From Chamaesiphon sp. 336R_metabinner_41 (GTDB lineage: Bacteria; Cyanobacteriota; Cyanobacteriia; Cyanobacteriales; Chamaesiphonaceae): DNA of 49,588 nucleotides. The stretch covers positions 1 to 49,588 of the forward strand of contig JANYDE010000053.1 of NCBI GenBank assembly GCA_025359915.1. The letters run 5' to 3'. The stretch's first letter is position 1. Every line of letters begins with the position of its first letter. Of the stretch, positions 27,120-35,392 are shown in pieces. The position numbers were made by a program, and so were the translations under genes. A model generated the notes under the pieces. It worked only from the letters and a program-made list of their open reading frames with translations. It ran no database searches and was not told the origin of the DNA.

Positions 27120-27680
27120 ATGGCACTTACCTACGCAATTCTGTCCGTGTTAGCCGATCGACCACAGAGTAAAAATGACATCATTAAATACTTTGAAAAC
27201 TCGCTTGGATTTTTTTGGAAAGCCAGTCATCAACAGATTTATGCAGAGCTAGAAACGCTCGAACGACAAGGGTGGATTAATGTCGATCGAAACCCGCAAC
27301 AGCGATATCGACTAAATCCACTAGGCAGACGACAGCTAACTGAATGGATTAATAAATCCTGCGAATTACGTCAGATTCAAGATGATTTTTTGGTTAAATT
27401 GCTTGCAGATAGTTCGACTAATCTCTCAGTAATTCAGCAAAAATTAACCAGATGTCAACAACGACATCTGGAAAAATTATTATTGTATCAGATTATCGAA
27501 GAGCAGTGTTTTTCAAATTCACAACAGCGATCGACTACAAAAATATTTTCGTGTCTTACGCTACAGCAGAGCATTTGTCACGAACAAGAATGGATCGAGT
27601 GGTGTTACGAGTCGATATCGACACTGAAGATCCTCCAAAATCGAGCTAATCAACAAAAATTAATTTACGATTTTAACTAA
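27120..27680 (+). CDS. PadR-family transcriptional regulator
   Basis: 186 residues. The N-terminal winged helix MALTYAILSVLADRPQSKNDIIKYF, then FFWKASHQQIYAELETLERQGWI and the RYRLNPLGRRQLTEWI wing, are characteristic of PadR. The second half is helical, with LLLYQIIEEQCF and TLQQSICHEQEWIEWCYE, corresponding to the Vir_act_alpha_C dimerisation domain. The ligand is unknown; relatives respond to phenolics or to drugs. The gene is isolated between rnj and a convergent LCP gene, so no target is obvious from the neighbourhood. Confidence 0.9.
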   Translation: MALTYAILSVLADRPQSKNDIIKYFENSLGFFWKASHQQIYAELETLERQGWINVDRNPQQRYRLNPLGRRQLTEWINKSCELRQIQDDFLVKLLADSSTNLSVIQQKLTRCQQRHLEKLLLYQIIEEQCFSNSQQRSTTKIFSCLTLQQSICHEQEWIEWCYESISTLKILQNRANQQKLIYDFN

Positions 27681-27846
27681 TCAAATCTCTAATACTAATA
27701 TTCAATAAATATCATTGTTGTTTCGATTTATTCCCTGTCGTTGGTGCCGATTAAGATATTGGTAAACCGTATTTTCAAGTAATTGTTATTAATAGATTGA
27801 GTATTATTATCGATTTCTGCCATTACCACCCTGTAAATTTGTAATC

Positions 27847-28014
27847 ATGCTAAATAAATTATTCATTCTGACTCTTTTCGGGATTGCCACTGTTGCTATA
27901 GCTCACCCTGGAATAATTACCACATCACAAACTACTAATGAAGTCTCATCAACAGAAAGGTTTATATCTACTGAAATAACTAAAATAATAGTGGCGATAA
28001 ATAAGATACTTTAA
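27847..28014 (+). CDS. Possible small secreted peptide (55 residues)
   Basis: A short frame from ATG 27847 begins MLNKLFILTLFGIATVAIAHPG, a convincing signal peptide with a likely cleavage after AIA. It continues with a Thr/Ser/Ile-rich mature part of about 35 residues. There is no strong ribosome binding site and no family match I know. It lies in the 500-bp gap between the PadR gene and the convergent LCP gene, where nothing else is coding. A chance frame or a degraded exported protein is possible. Confidence 0.4.
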   Translation: MLNKLFILTLFGIATVAIAHPGIITTSQTTNEVSSTERFISTEITKIIVAINKIL

Positions 28015-28181
28015 TTAAATTCACTCAGGTTGTGACAAAAGGAATGCTATGTGTTGAGAAGACAATGTTATATTAGAATAACATCACAAAGATACTCCTG
28101 TTGAGGAAATTGCGGTGGCGATTAGCTCGATCTTCACTATACTTGATTTAGGTATATTATGGCGATCAATCGACTAAATAA

Positions 28182-29603
28182 CTATTTATGACTATGCTGT
28201 TCAAATCCTTGCCAGTCTTTGCCAACTTTAATCGTGATATCAGAATAAAGATTTCCAGTCGTGCTAATTTCAGCCTTACCAACACCCAAACTATTCGCGA
28301 CATCCTGACTAGTGACTAGTTCACCTTGTTGGGCAATAATTTGGGTAGTTTCCAGATTTTCTTTGAGGACTTTGGGATCTTTATCCAACTGAACATTTTG
28401 ATAGCCAGCTTTTTTGAGTTTAGAGATCAGCCGTTTTGTTGCATCTGGATAGTAGCCAGTATCTTGTACTTTGATTCTTAGGCTTTTAGCAGATTTAGCT
28501 GTGTCTTTAACTTGACCGAGATCGAAATATTTCGCCATCATATTCTGAATTCCAACCGCATCTGGTAGCCAATAACTAACGCTATGTTTACCATCGCCGT
28601 TATAGTCACCAGGCATGATTAATGTTTGAATCCGATCTTTACCTTTACTCTGATCGAAAGTAAATCCACCGATCGCCATCATTTCCTCTACACTCAGATT
28701 AGTATCGACACTATCATTGACGATCGACATAAGCTGCGGAATTCTAGTGACAGTTGCTGGATCTGCCCACTGTTCTAACATCGCTCTCACGACCATTTGC
28801 TGACGCTGCATTCTCCCGACATCACCATTAGCATCATGACGAAAGCGGAGAAAATTCAACAGCTTGTGTCCATCTAAATGTTGTTTACCAGCTTTAAAAT
28901 TTACATAAAAATGTTGAGAGTCATCCTGATATTTGATGTCTTTAGAAATCGTCACTGTCAGACCATTGAGCGCGTCAATTAGTTTTTCTAGTCCGAAGTT
29001 ATTCAACCGAATATAGCGATCGATCTGAACTCCTTGTAAGGTACTACTAACTACCTTAGCTGCTTCGGCGACACCGCTTTCATGATCGATCGCATTGATT
29101 TTTTCAGACTTCCCATTTACCGCTACTTTCGTATCGCGAGGAATACCAAAGATCACGACTTTATTAGTAACAGGATCGAATCGCAGCAGCATCATCGTAT
29201 CCGATAGCCCATCTAGAGAATTAATCTCAGCATCGTAGCCAGTCTTTTTCCTTTCTTTACCATCACTATTTTTGATATCTGAGAGATTTGTTTTAATCCC
29301 CAATAGCAGAATATTGACTGGTTTACTAATTACAGGCATCTGTAAAGTGCTGCGTGAAAAAGACTCATTTTGACGAAATGCTGCTGCTTCTGTCGAACTG
29401 AGTTCTCGTTTGAGCAAAGGTGTATTTGATAAAGAGCTAGCGATTAATCCTCCACCAACTAAGGATATTAATCCCACCCCAATCAAGCCTAGACATATTT
29501 TCCAATTAGGTTTCCGGCGTTTGAGTAATTTATGCTGCGTTGCTTTCGGAGGAGATGATATTGATTTGAGATCTTTCATTCGCATCGACTTATATTTTAC
29601 CAA
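28182..29603 (-). CDS. LytR-CpsA-Psr (LCP) family cell-wall glycopolymer transferase with LytR_C domain
   Basis: 473 residues. A basic cytoplasmic tail precedes one membrane helix (about 33-53, CLGLIGVGLISLVGGGLIAS). The LCP catalytic domain follows: VNILLLGIK, LSDTMMLLRFDP, FGIPRDTKVAV, GVQIDRYIRLNNFGLEKLIDALNGL and LNFLRFRHDANGDVGRMQRQQ hold the conserved Asp/Arg residues that bind polyprenyl pyrophosphate. The last about 100 residues are a LytR_C domain. The family attaches polysaccharides to the cell wall. TTG 29603 has a GGAG ten bases upstream; ATG 29585 is the alternative start. A fasciclin protein gene lies upstream on the same strand. Confidence 0.9.
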   Translation of the reverse strand: MVKYKSMRMKDLKSISSPPKATQHKLLKRRKPNWKICLGLIGVGLISLVGGGLIASSLSNTPLLKRELSSTEAAAFRQNESFSRSTLQMPVISKPVNILLLGIKTNLSDIKNSDGKERKKTGYDAEINSLDGLSDTMMLLRFDPVTNKVVIFGIPRDTKVAVNGKSEKINAIDHESGVAEAAKVVSSTLQGVQIDRYIRLNNFGLEKLIDALNGLTVTISKDIKYQDDSQHFYVNFKAGKQHLDGHKLLNFLRFRHDANGDVGRMQRQQMVVRAMLEQWADPATVTRIPQLMSIVNDSVDTNLSVEEMMAIGGFTFDQSKGKDRIQTLIMPGDYNGDGKHSVSYWLPDAVGIQNMMAKYFDLGQVKDTAKSAKSLRIKVQDTGYYPDATKRLISKLKKAGYQNVQLDKDPKVLKENLETTQIIAQQGELVTSQDVANSLGVGKAEISTTGNLYSDITIKVGKDWQGFEQHSHK

Positions 29604-29703
29604 GCAAGGAATGCTCCAAATCCAAAAATATTCTCATTATCTTCCAATTGCCTTGAATCTGTCTTGAATCTGTCTTGGCTGTTTGTGCTGGCGAGATTCT
29701 ACC

Positions 29704-29988
29704 TTAGTTTCGTGAACTTCTGCCATTAAACCAATCAGATCCATTATCTTTATCAGTTTCAAGTTTTTTAAGCTTGGATCGATCGATAGGTACAAAATTT
29801 TGACTAGTCTTGGCAACTGTTTGCTTGGGTTTAAGAAAGCCAGATGTTAGACAACCGGAAAGATCCTCATCTTTTAATAATTGATTGGATACAGCCCGAT
29901 CTGATACTTTCAGGCGAGTTCCATGAGGTTGCTTGGCTAGACAACCAGAAAGATCTTCATCATCTCTTATTTCAGGATAATCTTGCAT
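29704..29988 (-). CDS. Small hypothetical protein with a duplicated DEDLSGCL motif
   Basis: 94 residues, not recognised. The segment DDEDLSGCLAKQP recurs about 30 residues later as KDEDLSGCLTSGF, and the underlying DNA is also duplicated (around 29847-29875 and 29938-29966, near-identical over about 28 bp). The rest is Lys/Asp/Ser-rich and probably disordered. There is no signal peptide or membrane segment. It is the middle gene of a same-strand set FAS1 / this / LCP with short gaps (35 bp to the FAS1 gene, 100 bp to the LCP gene), so co-expression is likely. The conserved Cys in each copy suggests paired metal or disulfide sites. Confidence 0.55.
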   Translation of the reverse strand: MQDYPEIRDDEDLSGCLAKQPHGTRLKVSDRAVSNQLLKDEDLSGCLTSGFLKPKQTVAKTSQNFVPIDRSKLKKLETDKDNGSDWFNGRSSRN

Positions 29989-30023
29989 AATGAGAATATA
30001 AATAGATGGAATAGAATGTAACC

Positions 30024-30461
30024 TTAAACGAGTTGATAATTTGGGATCAATACTCGATCGATCTCATAGATAATGCCATTTTTAGCGGATATAGCTGTTG
30101 ACAATACAGTGGAGTCACCAATTTTGATTCCATCACTTAGATCGATATAAATTAGCGAACCATCTATAGCTGTAAGAGTGATGTTTACATTTCCTTGGAC
30201 ACAACATATATTTAGCAAGTCTTGATATGTCAGCTTTTTAGGCACGATATGAACACTCAAGATCTTAGCTAATAGAAAAATATCTTGTGACAACCGTAAT
30301 AACGTATCTTTTGGTAACTCCGAAAATGCTCGATCAATTGGAGCAAATATCGTAAAGTCACCCTTGCCATTTAAAGTTTTAGCAAGCCCTGCAACTTTAA
30401 CAGCAGTACCAAGTGTTTTAAGTCTTTTTGTATTAAAGACAGTATCAATAATACTAGTCAT
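30024..30461 (-). CDS. Fasciclin (FAS1) domain protein
   Basis: 145 residues forming essentially a single FAS1 domain: MTSIIDTVFNTKRLKTLGTAV, the H1 box TIFAPIDRAFSELP, an ILSVHIVPKKLTYQDLL helix/strand, and the H2-like end IYEIDRVLIPN. No signal peptide is visible, unlike most exported FAS1 proteins, so it may be cytoplasmic or secreted by another route. FAS1 domains mediate adhesion or polymer interactions. It lies upstream of the 94-residue gene and the LCP gene, which suggests a surface-related set. A palindrome sits upstream of its start. Confidence 0.88.
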   Translation of the reverse strand: MTSIIDTVFNTKRLKTLGTAVKVAGLAKTLNGKGDFTIFAPIDRAFSELPKDTLLRLSQDIFLLAKILSVHIVPKKLTYQDLLNICCVQGNVNITLTAIDGSLIYIDLSDGIKIGDSTVLSTAISAKNGIIYEIDRVLIPNYQLV

Positions 30462-30489
30462 AGTGAGGTATAGAATATTGAATTATAGT

Positions 30490-30513
30490 GATATCATGAG
30501 GATAAATGATATC
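30490..30513. promoter_or_regulatory. Palindrome upstream of the FAS1 gene
   Basis: GATATCAT (30490-30497) and ATGATATC (30506-30513) are perfect arms with an 8-bp spacer, about 30-50 bp before the FAS1 start on the minus strand and within the divergent region with the histidine kinase. It is a possible operator. Confidence 0.4.
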
Positions 30514-30680
30514 CTTGTAAATCTATAATATGATAGTCAAATCAGGATTGACAAGGTTATAGAATAGTGATTGGGCTAGATTCATATCAACTGATATACG
30601 TTTTAAGCTGATCTATATCGATCGTTTAGAGCGTTTAGATTCAATTGATTGCTAGACTAAAGCTTTAATCGGATATTGCG

Positions 30681-31772
30681 ATGACAAATCCTTTGTTGTA
30701 TAGTCGAACATCAATCGGGATATTCTGCGGTCTGATTTTTTTGCTAGAGATTATAGCTCCAACCGAATATGTATTTGGGCACTTATATATTGCTCCGCTA
30801 CTACTAGCTAGTTTCCAGTTAAGCAGAACCGATATATCAAAAGTAACAATAGTCGGAATATTTTTAACATTACTAGACTTTATAATTCCTAATAGTTCTT
30901 ATTTGAGTGCATTGGATTTTGGCTCACTACCGATTCATACCCTGGTGAATAGACTAAATGTCGTAGTTGTCTTGCTACTGACAAATTGGCTGATTCAACG
31001 TAATCTAAGCTATGCAGAGCAGATTGATATTCAAACCGAGGAGATTGCCTATCATAAAGCAGAACTAATCGCGCAATTATCACTTGCTAAAATGCGTGAA
31101 GATTTCGTCCATACCTTGACACACGATCTCAAAACTCCCTTGTTAGGTGGGATTGAAACTATTAAATCTTTTCAACAAGCACAATTTGGAGTAATAAGTT
31201 CGATTCAAACTCAGGTATTAACAATGATGTCTCAATCACAACAAAGATCGCTTCAGCTTGTAGAAACTCTCCTCGATATTTATCGCAACGATGCAGAAGG
31301 TTTGGTGTTGCAATGTCAATCGATCGATCTATGGTCTCTAGCAAAAGAATCGATCGATGCGGTGAGAGTTTTAGGGTTAGAGCGCGAGGTTAAGCTAAAC
31401 TTAAAATGCTATGAATTAGCAGATCGACAGCTTGGAGTAACTGCCGATCCATTACAATTAAGTAGAGTATTTAGTAATTTACTTAGTAACGCTATTTATC
31501 ATTCACCGCGTGGTGGACAAATCGATGTCACAATCTATCACAATCAGCATCGATATATCGTGCAAGTTGCAGATCGAGGTCAAGGAATAGATCCTGCCGA
31601 TCTACCACTATTATTTGACCGATTTTATCAAGCTCATCAGCAGGTACAAGGATCTGGATTGGGGCTATATTTATCCCGCCAAATAGTTGAAGCACATGGT
31701 GGTAGAATTTGGGCAGAATCAGAATTGCCTCAAGGTACAAAGTTTTGTTTTAACTTGCCAATCGGCATCTAA
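30681..31772 (+). CDS. Membrane sensor histidine kinase (HisKA/HATPase_c)
   Basis: 363 residues. The N-terminal about 110 residues form three or four hydrophobic helices of a small membrane sensor without an obvious extracytoplasmic domain. A coiled linker leads to the HisKA H-box FVHTLTHDLKTPLLGG with phospho-acceptor His148. The ATPase domain has the N box LLSNAIYHSPRGG, G1 DRGQGIDPADL, the F box LFDRFYQ and G2 GSGLGLYLSRQIVEAHGG. The next gene, a response regulator, starts 4 bp after the stop codon, so the two form an operon. The signal is unknown. Confidence 0.92.
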   Translation: MTNPLLYSRTSIGIFCGLIFLLEIIAPTEYVFGHLYIAPLLLASFQLSRTDISKVTIVGIFLTLLDFIIPNSSYLSALDFGSLPIHTLVNRLNVVVVLLLTNWLIQRNLSYAEQIDIQTEEIAYHKAELIAQLSLAKMREDFVHTLTHDLKTPLLGGIETIKSFQQAQFGVISSIQTQVLTMMSQSQQRSLQLVETLLDIYRNDAEGLVLQCQSIDLWSLAKESIDAVRVLGLEREVKLNLKCYELADRQLGVTADPLQLSRVFSNLLSNAIYHSPRGGQIDVTIYHNQHRYIVQVADRGQGIDPADLPLLFDRFYQAHQQVQGSGLGLYLSRQIVEAHGGRIWAESELPQGTKFCFNLPIGI

Positions 31773-31776
31773 TTTA

Positions 31777-32475
31777 ATGACTGATTTATTGAACTTATTA
31801 TTGGTTGAAGACGATCCACTATTTCGGCTGGGTTTGGCTACTTGTCTGCAACGAGATCCAACGATTGAGTCCGTCACAGAAGCATCAGATGGTGAAACTG
31901 CACTTAGCTTAGTCAAAAAACAAATTTTTGATGTTGTTATTCTCGATCTAGGTTTGCCTGGATTGGGTGGGATCGAAACTTGTCGTCAGCTCCAACAGTT
32001 ATATCCCGATTTACCCATCCTGATTTTGACTTCTCATCCAGACAAACAGTTGGTATTAAAACTAATTGAAATAGGTGCAAAAGGCTATTGTCTCAAGGGA
32101 ATTGATGCCGAAAAATTGGTCTTGGCAATTCGATCGATCTCAATGGGTGCGACTTGGTGGGATCGCAATGCTAGCAACCAGATTCATTCTACAATTATTC
32201 AGGTGCAGGAATCGCCGCTTGTTGTTAATGCTCAGTCTAAAATTAATCAAGTTGAAAAATTACCGCCGTCTGTTAATGAGTTTCAATTGACTAAGCGAGA
32301 ATTAGAAGTATTAACTCTAATTACTCAGGGTAGAACCAATCAACAAATTGCCGAAATACTATTTATTACTTCTGGTACAGCAAGAGTTCACGTTCATGCT
32401 ATCTTACAAAAACTAGATGTAACCGATCGGACTCAAGCAGCAATTTTTGCTCTACAACAAAATTTGTGCTCTTAA
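31777..32475 (+). CDS. NarL/FixJ-family response regulator
   Basis: 232 residues from ATG 31777. The receiver domain has the acidic pair Asp12-Asp13 (LLVEDDPLF), phospho-acceptor Asp57 (VVILDLGLPGLGG) and LILTSHPD. The C-terminal LuxR-type HTH (about 170-230) reads LTKRELEVLTLITQGRTNQQIAEILFITSGTARVHVHAILQKLDV in parts. A frame reaching back to 31687 overlaps the kinase and is not needed; ATG 31777 gives a standard N-terminus 4 bp after the kinase stop. It pairs a HisKA kinase with a NarL-type output, a common cyanobacterial combination. Confidence 0.92.
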   Translation: MTDLLNLLLVEDDPLFRLGLATCLQRDPTIESVTEASDGETALSLVKKQIFDVVILDLGLPGLGGIETCRQLQQLYPDLPILILTSHPDKQLVLKLIEIGAKGYCLKGIDAEKLVLAIRSISMGATWWDRNASNQIHSTIIQVQESPLVVNAQSKINQVEKLPPSVNEFQLTKRELEVLTLITQGRTNQQIAEILFITSGTARVHVHAILQKLDVTDRTQAAIFALQQNLCS

Positions 32476-32644
32476 AGATAGAATTAACAGCTAAAAGAAA
32501 TATATTAGAGATACATTTTATTGTGGTGAAGATAGTTCAGGCAATTACATCAACAAGAGAGCTAGTCAGAAACTAAGGAAACTAATTTCCACTACCTTCA
32601 GTTCTTTAAATCTAATAAATCGATCTAATTAAGCTAAATCCGTC

Positions 32645-33289
32645 ATGCCCAATCTTCGCTCTAACCGCCAGAATTTAATTAATAGCCTGCGACAGCAAGG
32701 GGGATGGCTGATTGGCTATCTGCTCATCTTGAGCGTGGTTGCTTGGCTGTGTACGGAAGTATGGGAGAAAGAAGCATTTAGTCTCGATCGATCTTTATTA
32801 TTATGGATTCATCAATTTGCCAATCCTCAACTCGATCGTGTGATGCTATTTATTACCGCTCTGGGCAATCCAGGCATGGTAATCACAGTTTTTATTATTA
32901 CTATCGTTTGGCTGGGGATGAAGCGGCGATATACTGATGGATTCAGATTTCTAATTATCTGTGTGGGTGGATTATTAATCAATCAAGTAATGAAGTTATT
33001 TTTTGCTAAACCTCGCCCCGAATTATGGACGCGATTAATTAGCGAACATTCCTTTTCTTTTCCAAGTGGTCATGCCGTTGGTTCGATGGTTGTGTATGGA
33101 TTTATTGGTTATATCTTAGCCAGAGAGTTTCCTGTTTATCAAAGATATATTTATGCGGCTGCTAGTATTCTAATTATCGCAATCGGGTTTAGTCGGCTAT
33201 ATCTAGGCGTACACTATCCCACAGATGTTATTGCCGGATATGGAGTAGGTATATTGTGGCTGATTACTTGTTTAAAAGTAAGATTTTAG
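32645..33289 (+). CDS. PAP2-family phosphatase (membrane lipid or undecaprenyl phosphatase-like)
   Basis: 214 residues with about six transmembrane helices. The three catalytic motifs of the PAP2 superfamily are complete: KLFFAKPRP (KxxxxxxRP), FSFPSGHAVGS (PSGH) and SRLYLGVHYPTDVIAG (SRxxxxxHxxxD). The start ATG 32645 precedes a basic tail. Likely activities are dephosphorylation of phosphatidic acid, phosphatidylglycerol phosphate or undecaprenyl diphosphate. It stands between two two-component systems with no clear operon link. Confidence 0.9.
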   Translation: MPNLRSNRQNLINSLRQQGGWLIGYLLILSVVAWLCTEVWEKEAFSLDRSLLLWIHQFANPQLDRVMLFITALGNPGMVITVFIITIVWLGMKRRYTDGFRFLIICVGGLLINQVMKLFFAKPRPELWTRLISEHSFSFPSGHAVGSMVVYGFIGYILAREFPVYQRYIYAAASILIIAIGFSRLYLGVHYPTDVIAGYGVGILWLITCLKVRF

Positions 33290-33353
33290 ACACTATTAGT
33301 TGAGATTTTAACCTCTTATACGGTCTTTATTTAGTACAGTTAAATCGATAAAA

Positions 33354-34004
33354 TCATAGCGATCGAGCCAACAAAGCTGCTTGAGTTCGATCGCGCACAT
33401 TTAAGCAACTAAGAATATTAGTCACGTAATTTTTGACGGTATTTTCCGATAGAAATAAGGCGTTAGCAATCTCGCGGTTATTTGCGCCAGAGGCAATCAA
33501 TCGTAGTACTTCTAGCTCTCTAGAAGTCAATAATTCCAGTTCTGGCGGTGGTGGGTTAGAAATTGTCTCTGGTACTAATAATACTTTTTCTAGCAAGCCT
33601 GGGCCGAGTTGAGTGTGTCCTTTATACACGGCACGAATTGCTGAAGCGATTTGATCCGGTTCGGTATCTTTTAATAAGTAGCCTTTTGCACCTAATCGCA
33701 TTGCTTGAGAGACATATTCATCATCATCAAAAGTTGTTAATACGATTACTTTAGTCTGTGGATATGATTGAGAAATTGCTTGAGTTGCAGCTACTCCATC
33801 CATCACAGGCATCCGAATATCCATCAAGACAATATCGGGGTGGAGCATGGCAATTTGATCGTTGGCGTAGCCTTCCAGCATGGAAATCGCTTTTTGACCA
33901 TTTTCAGCTTCACCAATTACTTGCAGATCGGGACTGCACTCCAGCATACTTTTAATGCCCTGGCGAATAATATGCTGGTCATCAACGATTAAAATTCGGA
34001 TCAT
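33354..34004 (-). CDS. NarL/FixJ-family response regulator (LiaR/DesR-like)
   Basis: 216 residues from ATG 34004. The receiver domain shows IRILIVDDQHIIRQG with the acidic pair, phospho-acceptor Asp62 (IVLMDIRMPVMDGVAAT), VLTTFDDDEY and GYLLKD. The LuxR-type HTH LTSRELEVLRLIASGANNREIANALFLSENTVKNYVTNI is complete. Its start codon overlaps the stop codon of the upstream kinase gene (ATGA), so translational coupling is certain to be possible. The pair diverges from the RND efflux adaptor at 35393, making the efflux genes the best candidate targets. Confidence 0.93.
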   Translation of the reverse strand: MIRILIVDDQHIIRQGIKSMLECSPDLQVIGEAENGQKAISMLEGYANDQIAMLHPDIVLMDIRMPVMDGVAATQAISQSYPQTKVIVLTTFDDDEYVSQAMRLGAKGYLLKDTEPDQIASAIRAVYKGHTQLGPGLLEKVLLVPETISNPPPPELELLTSRELEVLRLIASGANNREIANALFLSENTVKNYVTNILSCLNVRDRTQAALLARSL

Positions 34005-35209
34005 CGCAGTTGCAGTTGGGGTAGTGAAATTGAGATACAGCAACCATTCCCAGGTTGACTTTTGACGTGAAATTTACCGCCCAGAGCGACGGTGCGTTCT
34101 TGCATTCCTCGGAGTCCGAAACCAGTCGTATTGCGATCGGGATTGAAGCCACGTCCATTATCGGCGATCGATAGCTCAATTGAGCCATATTCTTTGGTGA
34201 GTTGGACGACGATTTCTTGCGCCTGAGCGTGTTTGTGGATGTTGGTTAAGGATTCTTGGACGATCCGATAGAGGGTAGTGTCGATTTCTAGGGTTAGAGT
34301 AGTCGGGATGTCGATTTTGCAGGTGGGAGTGATGCCTGTATTGTGCTGAAAATCGGTGAGTAATTTTTGGACAGCTACCGTCAAGCTCTTTCCTTGTAAG
34401 GGATTAGAGCGGAGGACAGAGATCGATTTGCGGATTTCTAGCATCGCCTCTGCACCTAGTTGTTTGGCTTGCTTGAGGAAGGTGTGAGCGCGAGCTGGAT
34501 CGGTTTCCCAAAATAGCAAAGTGTTATTAATTTGAATGGTTTGGGCTGATAAGGTGTGCCCTAAACTATCATGAATCTCGCGGGCAATCCGGTTGCGCTC
34601 TTGGAGCGTGGCTTGATCTTCGATCCGCAGCGCATATTGGCGGAGTTGAATGTGAGCGGTTTCTAATTCTTCGCGAATCTGACGTTCGGCGAGGAGGGCG
34701 TTGATTAATAATAGGGCAAAAATTAGCGATGAACCGGACATCAGGACATTACTGATCCGCCAATCCCAAACTGTTGAGAGAATGCGATCGCGCACAATTG
34801 GCTTCGTCAATATCATTGTACCGTAAGTGAGCAGCCCCAAAACAAGGATAAATATCTGACCCGATCGAGCTAGCAAGATACAACTTCGCATTACTAGCAC
34901 CAACCATAGCACCAAGACCGATCGAGCCGACAAACCGAACCCAGTCACCGCGAGAAAAATTAGACCGCATTCAGCAGCCGTATAGAGCCATCTGGTTGCG
35001 ATCTTTCCCGTCGGCAATCGCAATCGCATCAAGCCAAATAACCCGATCGATATGACCCGCAATACTAGCAGCCAAGAAAACTCAAACGGCAATAGTATTT
35101 CCATAAAAGCAGCGGTGCCTAAGAACAGCCATTCTAGGATCGGTAATAAGCGAAATGGTTGGGAAATGTTGCCGAGCATGGTCATGTCCCGAAATAGATA
35201 GTCGTTCAT
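34001..35209 (-). CDS. Sensor histidine kinase of the NarX/LiaS/DesK type (HisKA_3)
   Basis: 402 residues. The N-terminal 175 residues contain about six hydrophobic helices and no large periplasmic domain, which suggests membrane-stress or envelope sensing as in DesK/LiaS. The HisKA_3 motif ERNRIAREIHDSLGHTL has phospho-acceptor His213. The ATPase domain contains VQESLTNIHKHAQA, the G1 box IADNGRGF and GFGLRGMQERTVALGG. It forms an operon with the NarL-type regulator through a 4-nt overlap. The 184-bp divergent region to the efflux adaptor probably contains both promoters. Confidence 0.92.
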   Translation of the reverse strand: MNDYLFRDMTMLGNISQPFRLLPILEWLFLGTAAFMEILLPFEFSWLLVLRVISIGLFGLMRLRLPTGKIATRWLYTAAECGLIFLAVTGFGLSARSVLVLWLVLVMRSCILLARSGQIFILVLGLLTYGTMILTKPIVRDRILSTVWDWRISNVLMSGSSLIFALLLINALLAERQIREELETAHIQLRQYALRIEDQATLQERNRIAREIHDSLGHTLSAQTIQINNTLLFWETDPARAHTFLKQAKQLGAEAMLEIRKSISVLRSNPLQGKSLTVAVQKLLTDFQHNTGITPTCKIDIPTTLTLEIDTTLYRIVQESLTNIHKHAQAQEIVVQLTKEYGSIELSIADNGRGFNPDRNTTGFGLRGMQERTVALGGKFHVKSQPGNGCCISISLPQLQLR

Positions 35210-35392
35210 TGTTTATATCCGATTTCGATCAAGTAGCAACAGATACATTCCTCCCCGATTTGCGGCTACCAACTAGGAAAAAAGTCATGGGTGCCTGATT
35301 ACTTTATAACTAGTGAGGTTAGGAAAATTGGTTCTATCGAGAATTATTTTCCACCTCTATGATGGAGGTATAAGCACTGGACGGGAAAAATT

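Noticed and set aside
31687-31776. Upstream extension of the NarL-type regulator
   Set aside because: It overlaps the kinase C-terminus in another frame, and ATG 31777 gives the standard receiver-domain start.
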